Assembly: GCA_033977485.1 (NCBI GenBank) | Contig: CM066998.1 | Coordinates: 52,294,274 to 52,358,273, forward strand | Reading direction: 5' to 3' | Source of the DNA: Hydrangea macrophylla | Taxonomy: Eukaryota > Streptophyta > Magnoliopsida > Cornales > Hydrangeaceae | Length of the DNA stretch: 64,000 nucleotides | Shown here: positions 1 to 11,339 of the stretch, in pieces | Position numbering within the stretch: the stretch's first letter is position 1 | How the letters are laid out: every line of letters starts with the position of its first letter | Notes under the pieces: model-generated | Told to the model about the DNA's origin: nothing | Seen by the model: only the letters and a program-made list of their open reading frames with translations | Databases searched by the model: none | Made by a program: the position numbers and the translations under genes

Positions 1-571
1 ATGGATAATGTGCATGCACGACGGCCTTTGAGCCAGTTTGGATTTCCATGCTCGTAATTAGTTGTTTAATGATTTGGATATTATTTTATCAGCTCTTGAA
101 TGAATGTGAATGCCCCCTCCTTTTTCATGATCATGCTTATTGATAAATGATGAGAACAGTGATGTTCACATGCCCATTTTTAATTTCTATAATATTTTTC
201 AGTCTTTTATGCGCAGGTCTTGGGCTCATTGGACTTCAATCATTACCAAGGACTGTGTGGAGCAGCACCGGCACTCAGTGGAAGTGGCTGGCACTCACTG
301 ATTGCCCCGCGACACTCAGTAAATGCCGGTACGGCACTCAGTGAGTACCGTCAGTTTTCATCGAGTGCCGTTTGGCTCCAAGTTTTATTTAAATGTTCTA
401 CCTTCACTTATTTTGTACTCGTTGAAATTTTTTTTAAGACTTTTCCTACTATCCCTTATGGCTCCTATTAGTTCTCATATTCTTTTCCCTTGGATGGATA
501 CCCTCTCTGGCATTGATAGACTCAATTTTTAGTCTCATACGCTGACTGATCTTTTCTCTTTCCGGCGAATG
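1..571 (+). other. T1 upstream region of the antisense DUF7745-like pseudogene
   Basis: No gene is seen here. A T-rich stretch ending in TTTATGCGCAG at about 207-217 resembles a splice acceptor, as would be expected ahead of the antisense gene. A motif array follows at 269-370. Bases 1-150 hold nothing I recognise; by position relative to T3 they could be the end of a lost PMD gene, but I see no matching protein. Confidence 0.4.
269..370 (+). repeat. internal copy of the T1 LTR motif array (GGCACTCAGTGA type)
   Basis: The block GGCACTCAGTG / GGCACTCACTG / GACACTCAGT / GGCACTCAGTGAG is repeated about five times. The same motif set occurs in the U3 part of the T1 LTR at about 40033-40140. Here it lies roughly 200 bases upstream of the antisense DUF7745-like reading frame, a promoter-like position. 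That it acts as a promoter is inference. Confidence 0.6.
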
Positions 572-1590
572 GCCTTGGACGAGGATTTGCTCCGAACTGC
601 TACTCAGTGTTGGGAACCTATACTCCATGTCTTCCAATTTGGTCATGAAAAGGTCTACCCATTGTTTGAGGAATTCAACGCTATCCTCCACACCAACCCA
701 TTTGCAGATTTGATAGTTCTCCCAGTATAGGCAGGGTATATTCAGGACATGGCCACCCTCCTTCACATCTCTCGTACTACTGCCAGCTCCTTTATTCAAG
801 ATCGTCGTTTGATTTCGAGTGCCTAGCTTCAGTTTATGGCTCGGTAGGAGACCCTGATGATGGCAGATACCAGATCGTTCGTCGTAGTGTACTTTCTATT
901 GCTATGCTTTTCCATTTTCTTTCCCGGTCTTCTGTTGACATTCTCATTCCCATCGTCTGTGGTCTTTGAGAGATGAAGAGTGCCGTTATTCTTGTCCTAG
1001 GAGAGACTTTACTAGGACTAGATCGTTCTTACAACACCGGAGTCATGTTGTCCTCTGGGGCTCCTCATGTTTTGTAGGTGTGGCTTATGGTGCATCTGGG
1101 TCTCTTCGTTTGTCCTTCTCACCCTGGGAGGCAGCTCCCGTATGATCGCCTAGAGGTTCATTGCCCATTTTACTCAATTGATGACTGGTTTGCTTCGGTT
1201 CAGAGTCTCTTCTATGAGGACATTCATTGGATTTGCCCTCGATGGGTTTATTGCTCCATCACGGTTCGGCTTCCTAGACGTCTCGACGTTTGGCTACCCG
1301 ACTTACATGCTACCACTTTTTACATTCCGAGCCCAATAGTCCGTCAGTTTGGACTTCTATAGGATGTTCCAGATGCCATTGCTATAGATTTTAAGCGGAG
1401 TTTTGTTCTACGCCCTTCCACCGTGAAGGGCTTCGCTGAGGCTTGGCATAACAGGGTAGCTGTCCCCTTTAGGAGGATTCCAGCTTCAGTTGTGCCTACT
1501 GTTGAGTACCTTCTGGAGATCCAGAACCTGGTCGAGAGACAAGCTTTATAGATAGATGTAGATATAACAAATAGTAAAATGCAGGGCAAA
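572..1590 (+). pseudogene. antisense DUF7745-like pseudogene of T1
   Basis: The plus-strand reading from ATG 572 gives a protein clearly related to the T3 gene at 51316-52288: both share a block with PLFEEF followed by AIL near the N-terminus and a similar spacing of hydrophobic helices. Several in-frame TAG codons (for example 728-730) and at least one frame change break it. The C-terminal part, with PSPIVRQFGLL and a following segment up to about 1590, is readable but has further stops. DUF7745-like proteins are plant specific, of unknown function and common in retroelement context. It lies convergent to the integrase, as in T3, so the antisense position is shared by both Tat copies. Confidence 0.72.
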
Positions 1591-1911
1591 GCTTTATCTT
1601 ACAACACTTTTGACAAACCCTGTCAACTCCGCGCTTTTGAATGTGATTTTATTTTCCTTTCCAAAGAATGTTCTTGTAATAGAAAATGTTCTAGCATGTT
1701 TAATCAAAGTGTTCACCCTTTCAATTCATCTTTAAGTTATGAAAATCTTCCTTTCAATGTTTATTTTTGACTTTTATTACCTTGCTCTGAATCTTGCTTA
1801 GAATTTCAATCATCCTATACCATGAATTCTCATATGTTTTCACATAATGCTCATTTTGATAGCCAGGGGATCCAGGAGCAATTTAAGGCATATATCTTGG
1901 TTCTTCGGGTA

Positions 1912-1973
1912 GCAAACGAAGTTTGCCCCTGGTATTGGGGCTCCGATGTGGTTTTGGCAAACGTGAGTTTGCC
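1912..1973. repeat. GCAAAC / GTTTGC inverted repeats (two hairpins)
   Basis: Two short perfect inverted repeats, GCAAAC (1912) with GTTTGC (1921) and GGCAAAC (1956) with GTTTGCC (1967), are followed by CCCCTGG or CTTAG. Equivalent hairpins followed by CCCTAG occur in T2 (18544-18762) and T3 (52659-52739), always between the integrase end and the antisense module. Confidence 0.75.
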
Positions 1974-2038
1974 CTTAGTTTAGCACGAGAATTGTTCGAG
2001 GGCTTGGGTTTTATGGACCGATGGCTTTGGGAGCCCGC

Positions 2039-2178
2039 CTACTTATCCTCGAGTGGGTATCAGGTCCAAAGTAGTTCAACTAAGGCCAGAAAGGAAGGGT
2101 GTCATTAAGGCAATTATGAGTGACCGAACCAAGTAGGTTGCCTACGTATCCCTAAGTGAGAATCAGGTCAAAACGTAG
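2039..2178. repeat. two CTACGTA-type imperfect hairpins
   Basis: The right copy (2142-2178) has CTACGTA, TCCC, a short loop, then GAATCAGGTC and ACGTAG, so its ends pair. The left copy (2039-2075) is a diverged form with CTACTTA and AAGTAG that keeps the pairing by matched changes. Two copies in tandem immediately after the integrase stop are also found in T2 and T3. Confidence 0.75.
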
Positions 2179-2208
2179 TTCATCGATGTAGGATTGAGAA
2201 GAAAGGTC

Positions 2209-3450
2209 TCAAGCAAAGTATTTTTTGAGGCGATCGAGGTTGATTGGATCTTTAAATTCAACCCCATCTAGGTCCATAAGATAGGCCGCTCCTCCGGAGA
2301 TGAGAGTCTTAATGATGTATGGTCCGACCCACTTAGGTTTGAATTTTCCTCTAGGATCATAAACATGCGCTTTAAGTTCTTTGAGGACCAGGTCATCCTC
2401 AGCAAGCTTCCTTGGGTGGACCTTTTTTTTGAAAGTCGAGCTATCCTTTTCTGATATCCCTGAGTATGGTTTATCGCATTCAATCTCTTCTCATCAAGCA
2501 ATGTTAACTCCTCATACCTTCCCGTGTCCATTCAAGCTTGGTCACTTCACATTCTGCCAAAACCCTAAGAGAGGTATTTCTACTTCGACCGGAAGGATGG
2601 CTTCCATCCCATAAACCAATGAATATGGCATAGCGCTCGTTGAAGTTCTCACAGAAGTCAGATACCCCCATAATGAAAATGGTAATTTCTCATGCCAATC
2701 CTTATATATATTTGTCATCTTTCCCAAAATTGACTTGACATTCTTATTTGCTGCTTCTACCGCCCCATTCGTTTGCGGCCTATAAGGGAAAGATTGATGG
2801 CGGTGATCTTATATTCTCTAAAAGTGGAATGACTTCCCCTTGGAAATGACTGTCATGATCGGAAATGAACTCATTTGGAATCCCGTATCTACAAATTATA
2901 TTCTTCTGAATAAAATTCACCACGTCCTTAGCTTTCAATGTTGCATATGATTCCTCTTCTACCCACTTAGTAAAATAATCTATCGCCACAATTATGTACC
3001 GGTGTTCGTTGGAAGCTTTCAGAACTATCTCACCAATAATATCGATACCCCATACAAAAAATAGCCAAGGAGTAGTCATACTATAGAGCTGAGAAGGTGG
3101 AGTGTGCATCAAATTTGCATGGATTTGACACTTATGACATCTTCTAACATATTCACAACAGTCTCTATCCAAAGTCATCTAGTAATACCCTTACCGAATT
3201 ATCTTCTTTGCTAACATATGCCCATTTATGTGGGGTCCACAAACTCCCTCATGTATTTCCTCCATCATTCTCTTAGCTTCTCTCCCATACAGACATTCCA
3301 GATTATACCCGGTATAAGACTTCTTCCATAACTTATTTGCGTAGATCACAAATTGAGTGGAAAACCTCCGAATTGCCTTTTTATCTTCTCTAAAGCTCCC
3401 TCGGGATATCCTCCTTTCTCGATAAGATTCCAGACGTCCACATACCAAGG
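2209..3450 (-). pseudogene. T1 integrase (decayed)
   Basis: The minus-strand reading shows the zinc-binding HHCC region (RRCHKCQ near 3130), the WGIDIIGE block with the first catalytic Asp, and a second block altered to ISDHDSHF where T3 has ISDNGSHF. The third catalytic region near 2730-2800 is disrupted by a frame change. The C-terminal domain resumes (KDWHEKLPFSLWGY, then YSLVYGMEA) and ends with TGA at 2209-2211 in the same context as the T3 end. Integrase would join element cDNA to host DNA; this copy cannot. Confidence 0.85.
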
Positions 3451-4080
3451 TACTTCTTCCTCTTCTCCTTCTTCGGTGGCTGTAATCATCTCAAATGAAG
3501 GTCGGTCTCTCTGTTCCATGGATAATGGGGTCATGGTGACCCCCACAGGAATTTGGATCATTGAGGCTAGGGTTGCTAAGGAACCGGTTAATTGGTTTTC
3601 CTCACGGAGAAGGTAGTAAAATGAAATATGCTTGAATTGCACTTTCAAACTCTCCAGATATTTGTGGTAAGGTCTCAACTTCTCATGCTTCACTTTCCAA
3701 TCACCTCGCACTTGGGATATAATCAAGTTAGCATCTCCAAAAATATCAATCCTTTCAACTTTTAAAGCTAGGACTGCTTACATTCCGTTTATACATGCTT
3801 TATATTCTCCCGTATTATTGGTCGAATTGTACTTTAGCTTGACGGCCAGTGGGGTGGGGGCTCTGTTGGGCAATATAAGGATGATTCCTACCCCATATCC
3901 AACCTGATTAGCTGCTCCATCGAAATACATCCTCCATTGTTCTTCATTTACCTCCATCACTCCTTCATCTGGAAACTTAAATTCCCCTTTTTCCTCGAAT
4001 TATATAGCAAGGTCGGCTAGATATTTGGAAACGGCTCTCCCTTTGTCAGATTAGAAGTGACATATCTTATATCAAACTCG
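3451..4080 (-). pseudogene. T1 second (archaeal-like) RNase H region
   Basis: The translation has YFDGA with the first catalytic Asp, then YNSTNNT with GEY carrying the Glu position, and a later REENQL segment. This is the extra RNase H that follows the gypsy RNase H in Tat-lineage elements. Stops separate it from both neighbours. It would remove RNA from RNA-DNA hybrids during reverse transcription. Confidence 0.75.
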
Positions 4081-5520
4081 GCTAACATCATGGTCCATCG
4101 GGAATCCTACTGGTTAGGGCGGGTTTTTCGAACAAGTATTTGAGTGGTTCCATTTGGGATATCAAGGTTATAGGGAAGGCTAACATGTAATGTCTAAGGC
4201 AACGGGTGCACCAAACCAAGGTCCAATAGGCTTTTTCTAACGGTGAATAGTTCAGCTCATACCTGGTCAATCCTCTTACTTAAGTAATAGATAGCTTTCT
4301 CCACATGCCCTTCTTCTTCTTCTTGGGTCACCATATACCCCATCGAACTTTCAGTCACAGACAGGTATAGTAATAAAGGTTTTCCGGGTTGGGGAGGTGA
4401 TAGAACAGGCGAGTTTTGGAGATAGGTTTTAATCTTATCAAAGGCTTTTTGGCATTGGCTATCCCACTCAAACTTCTCTCCCTTCCTTAATAATTTGAAA
4501 AGTGGGTCACAGGTCATGGTGAGTTTTGATATGAAATGGCTAATAAATTGTATCATACCCAAAAAAACCCCTCAACTCCTTCTCGCTCTTTGGCGGCTGC
4601 ATTTCAACTATGGCTTTTATCTTTGTTGGGTCCACTTCTGTTCCCCTCTGTGTGATAAGGAATCCCAGCAATTTCCGGGTGGTAACCCCAAAGGTCATTT
4701 CTGTAGGTTCAACCTCATCCTAAATTTTCTCAACCTCTCGAACAATTTCCCTAGTGCTTCCAAATGACCCCCTCTCTCTGGACTTTACGATCATATCATC
4801 GACATATACCTCCACTTCCTTATGAATCATATCATGTAATAATGTAGTGGCAGCCCTTTGGTAAGTCGCACCTACATTCTTAAGTCCGAATGGCATTACC
4901 CTATAGTAATATGTTCCCCAAGGCGTGATGAAAGTGGTCTTCTCCCTATCCTCTAGTGCCATGAGAACTTGATTATACCCTGAGAATCTGTCCATAAAGG
5001 ACAATAGTTCATGCCCTGTGGTATTATCAACCAGTATGTCGATATGAGGTAAAGGGAAATTGTCTTTAGGGCTAGCCTTATTTAAATCTCAGAAATCAAC
5101 GCACACCCTAACACGACTGTCCTTTTTGGGGACTGGCATGATGTTGGCAACCCATTCAGGGTACTCGGTGACAATCAAGAATCCAACCTTTAATTGCTTT
5201 TCAACTTCCTCTTTCACTTTAATAGCCCATTCAGGTCTCATTCGCCTTAATTTTTGTTTTATGGGTTTTGAATTTGGGAAGAGTGGGATATGGTGTTGGA
5301 CTATCTCTGGATCAATACCTAGCATATCATTATAAGACCACGTAAAGACATCTTTGAATTTATTTAATAAAGTAATTAATTCTTTGCTTTCATCATTGCT
5401 AAGTGTGGAGCCAATAAAAACATTTTGTGGATTATTTTCATTCCCTAGATTAATTGTTAGAGTGCTCTCCATGATTTTGCATGCAGATTCATTTTCTCGT
5501 TCAATTAGTTTTTTCAATTC
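4081..5520 (-). pseudogene. T1 reverse transcriptase and gypsy RNase H
   Basis: The reverse transcriptase reads from a region equivalent to the T3 start, through VCVDF, a TGA (5089-5091) where T3 has CGA (Arg), DLNKASPKD, then SFMDRFSGYNQ, PFGLKN and the catalytic YVDD with MIVKS. A frame change near 4760 follows YVDD. The connection and gypsy-type RNase H (YLSVTESSMGY, AIYYLSKR) continue to about 4088 with another stop. It is homologous to T3 54686-56314 throughout. Confidence 0.85.
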
Positions 5521-7600
5521 ATCTGGTATTTCATCACATTAATTACATGCATCACATTCATCGTGCGCATTCAAGTAGGCAGAATTAGTCATATTCTCAT
5601 TAACTTTGTTCGGGGTGATTACAACAGATATAGTAATAGTAAGATGCCTCATTTGGGCCATTATAGACTCTGGGGAGGGGGGATACCTATCACTAGATTC
5701 AAAGACCCACTCCTTATTGACCCATCTCTTGAGCTCCACGGTGTCGCAATCTGGCAAGCTCCTTGTTCCCAATTCAATTTCTTCCTCATTTTCTGGATCT
5801 TCCTCCTTCTCTTCACTTCCCTTGCCTTCATTGTCCAACACTTTTGCCATATTATCTTCCACCTGATCGTTCTCGATATCAACTTCCATGATATTCTTCA
5901 GACCGTCCTCTCCAGCCTCTCCACTTTCTTCACCCAATATATTCTTCATAGCTGGGCCATCTAGTGCACAAATCCAATCCTTGACAGTGATTGGTTTTGT
6001 AAGCACTTGTAGGTATGGCTCTTCATAATCAGTGAAATCATGTGAGAAGAAGATCTCAAACCCTGGCATCAAGCAATTGTCTTTTCGATCCACCCATGGC
6101 TCTGGAAAGCCACAAAAAGGGAAATCTTCTCCTTCCTTGATAAAGTACCTGTTAAGCATTTTTGCATACGGTCCCAATGGTGCATTAGTTGCTTTTTTCT
6201 TTTCTTTCAACTCTTTGTTTGATGGCTAATAACCCAACCCGTGAGTATGAATTTGCGTCTTTATATTTGGAAATTCTGACAGCCCTTGATGCTTTTTCCC
6301 AAACCCATTCCTGGAAAGTACCCCATCTTTCTCATGATTCCGGTGACTAGTAGACTTGCGCATTGATCAAAATACAACGGCATAAATTCTCGTGGCTTCT
6401 TATCATCTAACATGTTGATGAATTCGAACCCTCCCAGGCTTGTCTCTTCCTTTTGTAGCTGTACTTCTAAGACCGGAGCGCTTGATGAGGCTTCACTTAT
6501 ATAGATCCAACTGTCCCCAAAGATATCACAGACTTTATTCCCCTAAACGCACTTGACCTTCTGATGGATTGTCGATGGAATTGCACCCAAACTGTCTAGC
6601 CATGGTCTTCCTAGGAGCAGATTAAATGATACAGGGATATTGATGATCTAAAATTCAGCTTCTTTTTTAACAGACCCAACGGAGAGATTCAAAAAGATGA
6701 TCCCCATAACTGCCCTCTGAGTATTGTCATAAGCTCTCACCTTCTTCTCAGATGGTATGAACGTCGACTCATCTAGACCCATTTTCTTGGCTGTTCAGAA
6801 TGAACACACATTTAAGGTAGACCTATTATCGACAAGACAGGCAGGTAAAGAATTCCCCAGACACTTAGCAGTCACATGTAACGGCTTATTATGACCAAGT
6901 CCCCCGGGGGGTACATCATCCGAAGTAAATGTGATAGCGAGAGTTGGAGCCTTACTGATCATCCCCACAAGGTCCTCTAGAGTGATGTTAATGGAGACAT
7001 CTGACTGATTTAGAGCATCCAAGACCTCCTGCTTGTGATGCTTTGAAGCTATCAATAACCCCCAAATCATGATGTTGGCCTACGTCTTCTTCATCTCTTT
7101 CAGCACCCTATCTTCTTCTTCTTCTTTGCTTATTTTCCCTTTTCCCTTATGTAATTCTTGGCCTGGGTGATCTTCCTCCAGCTCATGTGGTCTATAATGC
7201 CTCCCTGATCGAGTTAGATGACTAACTTTTTCCTTCATCCATAGGTTTTCTTACGCTTTAGTAGTCTCTAAACTTTCTTCCTCACCCTTATCACTCTCAT
7301 ACCACAAGTCTTCCTCTTCTGCCAGACTAACGCTTTTATTGTCATTCTCTTCATACCAAATCGAGTTATCAGCTTCTACGGCCCACCACTCTAAGGTAGC
7401 AGCTTCTTTTATTACTTTCTCTTCAAATAACCCTGACTGTTCCCCGAGTGTACAGATTAGCAGAACCTCTGGCAGTTGGTACAACTTCTTTGGCTCTCCA
7501 ATCTTGGTGATCAATTTAGAAGGATTGAAAGAAGTCCCCCCCCCCCCCCCCCCCCCGATTCCAGGAAGTAGATACCTGGTTGTCATGGCACAGCGTGATG
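5521..7600 (-). pseudogene. T1 protease and G-patch-like segment
   Basis: The protease region near 6830 aligns with T3, but its active site reads LVDNRS instead of LVDTGS, so the catalytic motif is lost. Downstream lies a Gly-rich GLGY segment (about 6220-6330) typical of the G-patch between protease and reverse transcriptase in Tat elements, with TAG right after GLGY. Then comes a region with FPFCGFPEPW matching FPYFGFPEPW of T3, and a long acidic linker (NEEEIELG). A run of 21 C at 7536-7556 near the upstream end is a likely slippage site. Confidence 0.78.
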
Positions 7601-8928
7601 ATTCGGTAGCGAATTTTGGGTAACATTAGGAGTGTTGACAGGTGGCTCGGATATTACCTTTTTACCAATAAGGTCCTGAATCTCATGCCTCAACCTTGTG
7701 CATCAGTCTGTGGAATGCCCCTGCTCTTGATGGAATTTGCAATACAAATCCGGCTTGAAGTTTGGCAGTGGGGGGTTCATCAGTGGCCTAGGTTCCAGTA
7801 GACGAAGATGTCCTTTTGCTACTAACCTTTCATGGGTGGTGGATAATGATACTCCTAAATCTAAAAATTTTCTCAATGGCTAGTCTCCTCCTCTTCTCGG
7901 ATAGTTCCTTTTTATATCAAATTTCCTCTCTGGTTCGCTCAATACGTTGACATCGGTGGGGCCAGAATGACCCCCCGAGTGTCCTCCTCTTGACCCGTAG
8001 TTCGGTCGCCTATATCTATTCTGTGGCTCTTCCTTCTTGATCACCCCTTCTTGGATTGCATCCTCTATCCTTATTCCTACATCAAAAACCTCAGCGAAGG
8101 TATTGGTTAACTGAAACCTCATCTTCTCTTGATAGACAGGTTGAAGATTCTTCATTAGTATCCTAATTTGCTCTTTCTCGGATGGCCTCTGTACCATCTT
8201 GGCTGCTTGCTTCTCCATCGACTCAGATATTCGGCGAACGATTCTTTCCCCCCTTGTTTAGTAGTTTCTAAATCCCGGACCGTAACATCCAAGTCCTAAT
8301 TATACTCATACTGTGCTACAAAAGACTTTATCACTTCCTCCCATACTCTGCTCTTGCTTGGTTCGAGCGTTAGGTACCATGCTAAAGCAGCCCCAGTTAA
8401 AGTCTACTGAAATAAGACATCCATCATTGCAGTACTCAGTCCGCTTGGCTGAAAAGCCCCAATGCACATTCTGATGTGGCTACGTGGATTTCCCGTTCCG
8501 TTAAACTTATCAAAGATAGGCATTTTAAACCCTGCGGGCAACGTCTAGCGGACTCCGTCATATAACCCTTCTAATTCTAGCAGATATGTGTCCACTCCTT
8601 GAGCCTTACGGACTACCCTTTCAAGTTTTTCTATCTTCTCATCCATCACCCTTTCTTTCTCAAATCTTTCTCTTTTCATCCTTTCTCTCTCAAGTCATGG
8701 TGCATCGACTCTTTGCATTTTTGGGTCATCGTACCAATCCTCTTCCCTTGCAGCTGGAGGGGGAGGGTCAAAAACTTGTGCATTTGTAGGTGGCAGCTAT
8801 CGTGCCATGGCCTCTATCATGTTCATCATGCGGTTCATATTTTCAGCCTGCTGCCTCATGTACTCTGCTTGTCTCTCTACCATTGCCCTTAATTTTTTTA
8901 CTTCCCTAGCATTTCCTTCATGTGTCAT
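7601..8928 (-). pseudogene. T1 gag (decayed)
   Basis: The start is taken at ATG 8926-8928, because a coiled N-terminal region (VKKLRAMVERQAEYM) follows directly. The retrotransposon gag core reads FKMPIFDKFNGTG then AALAWYLTLE near 8370-8540, and the block SEKEQIRILMKNLQPVY at about 8180 matches T3 gag. A knuckle-like CKFHQEQGHSTD, stop, C lies near 7735, equivalent to CTYHQAPGHNTDDC of T3. Four or more TAG codons interrupt it, several at Gln positions. Gag would form the particle and bind genomic RNA. Confidence 0.8.
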
Positions 8929-10140
8929 TTTAGTGATATTCTCTCTTTCTTTTACCATTAAATTTTCTGTTTGATTTTATTTATTTGGTGAAATGTTCAT
9001 GGATGAATCATATGTCACATGGATGCAGTGCATGTGTGTGTGTGTATGTGTGTGTGCCTACTCGTTATGCTAAAGAAAAGAAAATCCTAATCCTAACACA
9101 TAAGCACATAAAATCCTCATCCATGTCAAGTGTGCCAATTTCTCTTTTCATTGTGATCCTCATTACCTTTTGAAGGTTGGTCATTATTGTATTGAAAGAA
9201 CTTCTTTAGATGATATGATTCTTTTGAAAACAATCCCCAAACATTCTGGATTTATTTATTTATTTTTTTTGAAAAATGAGGATGTGAAAATATCTTTCAA
9301 CAAAAGGTGATTAGGTTAGAATTTTATTTTGGAATTCATTTGAAAAACATTTCTTTAGTTGACAAATTTTTTTTCAAAAAATAGCTCCCAAGATTTTTGG
9401 GTTCTTCCTTCGAAGATGAGAATATGAAAATATAACTCTACAAGGGTTGAATTGGAATTTCAACCAAAAAGTGAACTCCAAAGATTTTTGAAAGAGCGAT
9501 TGAATACTTTGGAATAAAGATAGCAAAAATATTTTTGCCTTCAAAGATGGATTTAAAATTCTTTGGATAGAAGGATCACATGATCGGATTATCACCGTAC
9601 TTTTCATGAATTCGGATACATACAAGGTCAATGATACTTAACTAAAAAGATACAAGAGGTGTAATCTTTTAATCAAGATTCGACGTGTTCCCAAATGTCA
9701 AGGGATATGAAGAGGAATTTCTCAAAAAGTGATTGAGAGGTTACACATCTTTCATCAAGCAAGTATCTCATCATCTCAAGTAATCCCTTCCGGGTATACA
9801 AACTTCCTAGCACATAATCCTAATCAAGAATTGATTTTCTAAGATTTGAAAGGTTCTATAGAAGCTACCATGCAAAGGCCGGATTTTGGTCAAATAAGGG
9901 ACCCTTGATACACATCCGATAGGATGCTTCATATACCAACACATGGTACAAGATCAAGGGTGATCACACGGTCCCATGATGACTTGACCGATTGGGTTGC
10001 CCCGAGCCTCCAAGGTCATAGTTCCGTGCAATCGACTGGCGAGACATGCAAGTGCAATGCAACGGGCACACAAAAATTAATTAACTCAATTAAAATGAAG
10101 CTTTCAAGTCTAATCCTCAAGTGAACCCATAATAAAAAGT
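8929..10140 (-). other. T1 5' leader (untranslated)
   Basis: This non-coding leader lies between primer site and gag. It is homologous to the T2 leader (34813-35878) over most of its length, with near-identical islands such as 9572-9610 (equivalent to T2 35310-35349), which contains GATCACATGATC. It also holds a TG microsatellite. Conservation in a partner element that lost gag-pol suggests packaging, dimerisation or priming signals; that is inference. Confidence 0.65.
9029..9057. repeat. TG microsatellite
   Basis: An imperfect (TG)n run lies in the T1 leader. The homologous run in T2 (34828-34855) shows different repeat numbers. Confidence 0.8.
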
Positions 10141-10190
10141 ATGGTCTGCGAAACCAGAGATTCTGGGTTCGATCCCTAGCAGAGTCGCTA
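10141..10190 (-). other. T1 primer-binding site: 50-nt tRNA-Arg copy
   Basis: On the plus strand these 50 bases fold as nucleotides 27-76 of a tRNA: anticodon arm (ATGGT, loop CTGCGAA, ACCAG), 5-nt variable loop, T arm with TTCGATC, acceptor 3' strand CAGAGTC, discriminator G and CTA for CCA. Only the last 18 or so bases are needed to prime minus-strand DNA synthesis. The D arm and 5' acceptor strand are absent, so it is not a tRNA gene. It stands three bases from the LTR, as a primer site should. The anticodon is GCG (Arg). Confidence 0.85.
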
Positions 10191-10193
10191 GAT

Positions 10194-11339
10194 TGTGGAT
10201 ATCGCAGGCTAACCATGTTTTTTAAACTTTTTCAAATTCAACTACAAGTAGCCACTTAATTTTTAAACAAAAAATTAAGAAACCATTTTAAAAGCAAACT
10301 GATCTTTTGGAAACCAGAGATTTCTAGGTCCGGGGATTATGGAATGAGAGGGGAAGGAGGTCGGCAGACTAAAACACTCCCTCTCATCCTATCTCGTGAT
10401 AGGCCTCTACTCAACATCCTTTTTTAATCGAATTATTAATCTAAGCATGCCCTCAACTAATACATATATATACATTACAAAAGCATGTCAAAAGGGGTGC
10501 AAGATTGCTAACGGTAAAATGGTATACACAACCATATAATTCGAGTAGCAAGCGGAATCATATGCAAATAGAGAACGAGGAAACTTATCTGGGATCCAGC
10601 TGCGATATTGAAACGTGCAATGTATATGAAAAAATAGAAAACCCTAAAAAGGAGTCTCTAATACATATATACACATAAGGTAACATCCTAATTCTAAGGT
10701 GTCGCGCATGAAATCAAAAATCAATAAATAAACTAAACTAGAGAAAAGTCAAGATATTTTACCTTCAAAAGCGCTACAAAACAAAGGTTAGTCCACATGC
10801 TTTAAACAATATAACATTAAATCCTAAATAGTATACCAAGCTTCTAGTTTAAATCTACCAAACATGGAGGAATTCAGCACAATTATGAATTCCTTCTAAT
10901 CTGTTGAAATCACAACATCTCTATAGATATACAAGTCTCAACTAGGAGCCAGTGTAATGTCCATATAGAGATGACATAATCCCATCATGATCACAAGGAA
11001 CCCCTAGCTATGTTCAACTAATTATGACTTAATACAATACAAAATGATGTCCTAATTATTGGATACAATACACATGTGATGAATGCATAGATATGAAGAT
11101 GAACGAGCTACAAATCATTCATTGCTTTGGATCATTTAGCTTCTGGATTTAAGCTTAATTGACATTATTCAAAACATAGTTTAAGTCCTAGGTCATAGGA
11201 AAGTCACTTGGGTCTTTATTTACAAAGTTTATCAAAACTGGAACAGATTTCAGGAATTACAGAGAGCAGAGCAGACCAGACTTTCAAAAATAAAAAAATT
11301 ATAGTTCCCATGGTTTGATTTTAGTGCTTTTTGGATATG
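10194..11339 (-). repeat. T1 5' LTR, outer part (interrupted by T2)
   Basis: It begins TGTGGATATCGCAGG next to the primer site and runs to the T2 insertion point. It aligns with the first part of the T2 LTRs but is clearly diverged. The remaining part is at 38826-40532, giving an LTR of about 2.85 kb once T2 and its duplicated target are removed. Confidence 0.85.
11335..11339. repeat. target site duplication of T2 (left, ATATG)
   Basis: ATATG stands immediately before the T2 LTR and again directly after the other LTR at 38821-38825. A 5-bp duplication is the rule for Ty3/gypsy integration. Confidence 0.93.

Larger units (their letters stand above)
1591..2208. other. T1 spacer between integrase and antisense gene
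   Basis: This is non-coding. The left part (1600-1850) is AT-rich with no recognisable protein. The right part carries the two kinds of inverted repeat that also occur in T2 and T3 (GGCAAAC...GTTTGCC and CTACGTA...ACGTAG), listed separately. Confidence 0.6.
1..11339 (-). mobile_element. T1: Tat-type Ty3/gypsy element, left part
   Basis: This is an old Tat/Ogre-like element read on the minus strand. From high to low coordinates it shows a partial 5' LTR, a tRNA-Arg primer region, a 1.2 kb leader, gag, protease, a G-patch-like segment, reverse transcriptase, two RNase H regions and integrase, then an antisense DUF7745-like pseudogene. Its 3' LTR lies before base 1. Its 5' LTR is split by T2, and the rest of that LTR is at 38826-40532. 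The reading frames are mostly continuous but carry many stops, chiefly TAG, TAA or TGA where relatives have Gln or Arg, so the copy is dead. The family call rests on domain order, the second RNase H and homology to T3. Confidence 0.88.

Noticed and set aside
5563..5964. Plus-strand frames of 133 and 86 codons in T1
   Set aside because: They are the complement of the acidic Glu/Asp-rich linker of the T1 polyprotein, which gives long open Ser/Leu/Phe-rich shadows.
10141..10190. tRNA-Arg gene
   Set aside because: The 5' acceptor strand and D arm are missing, and it stands at the primer-binding position of an LTR element.
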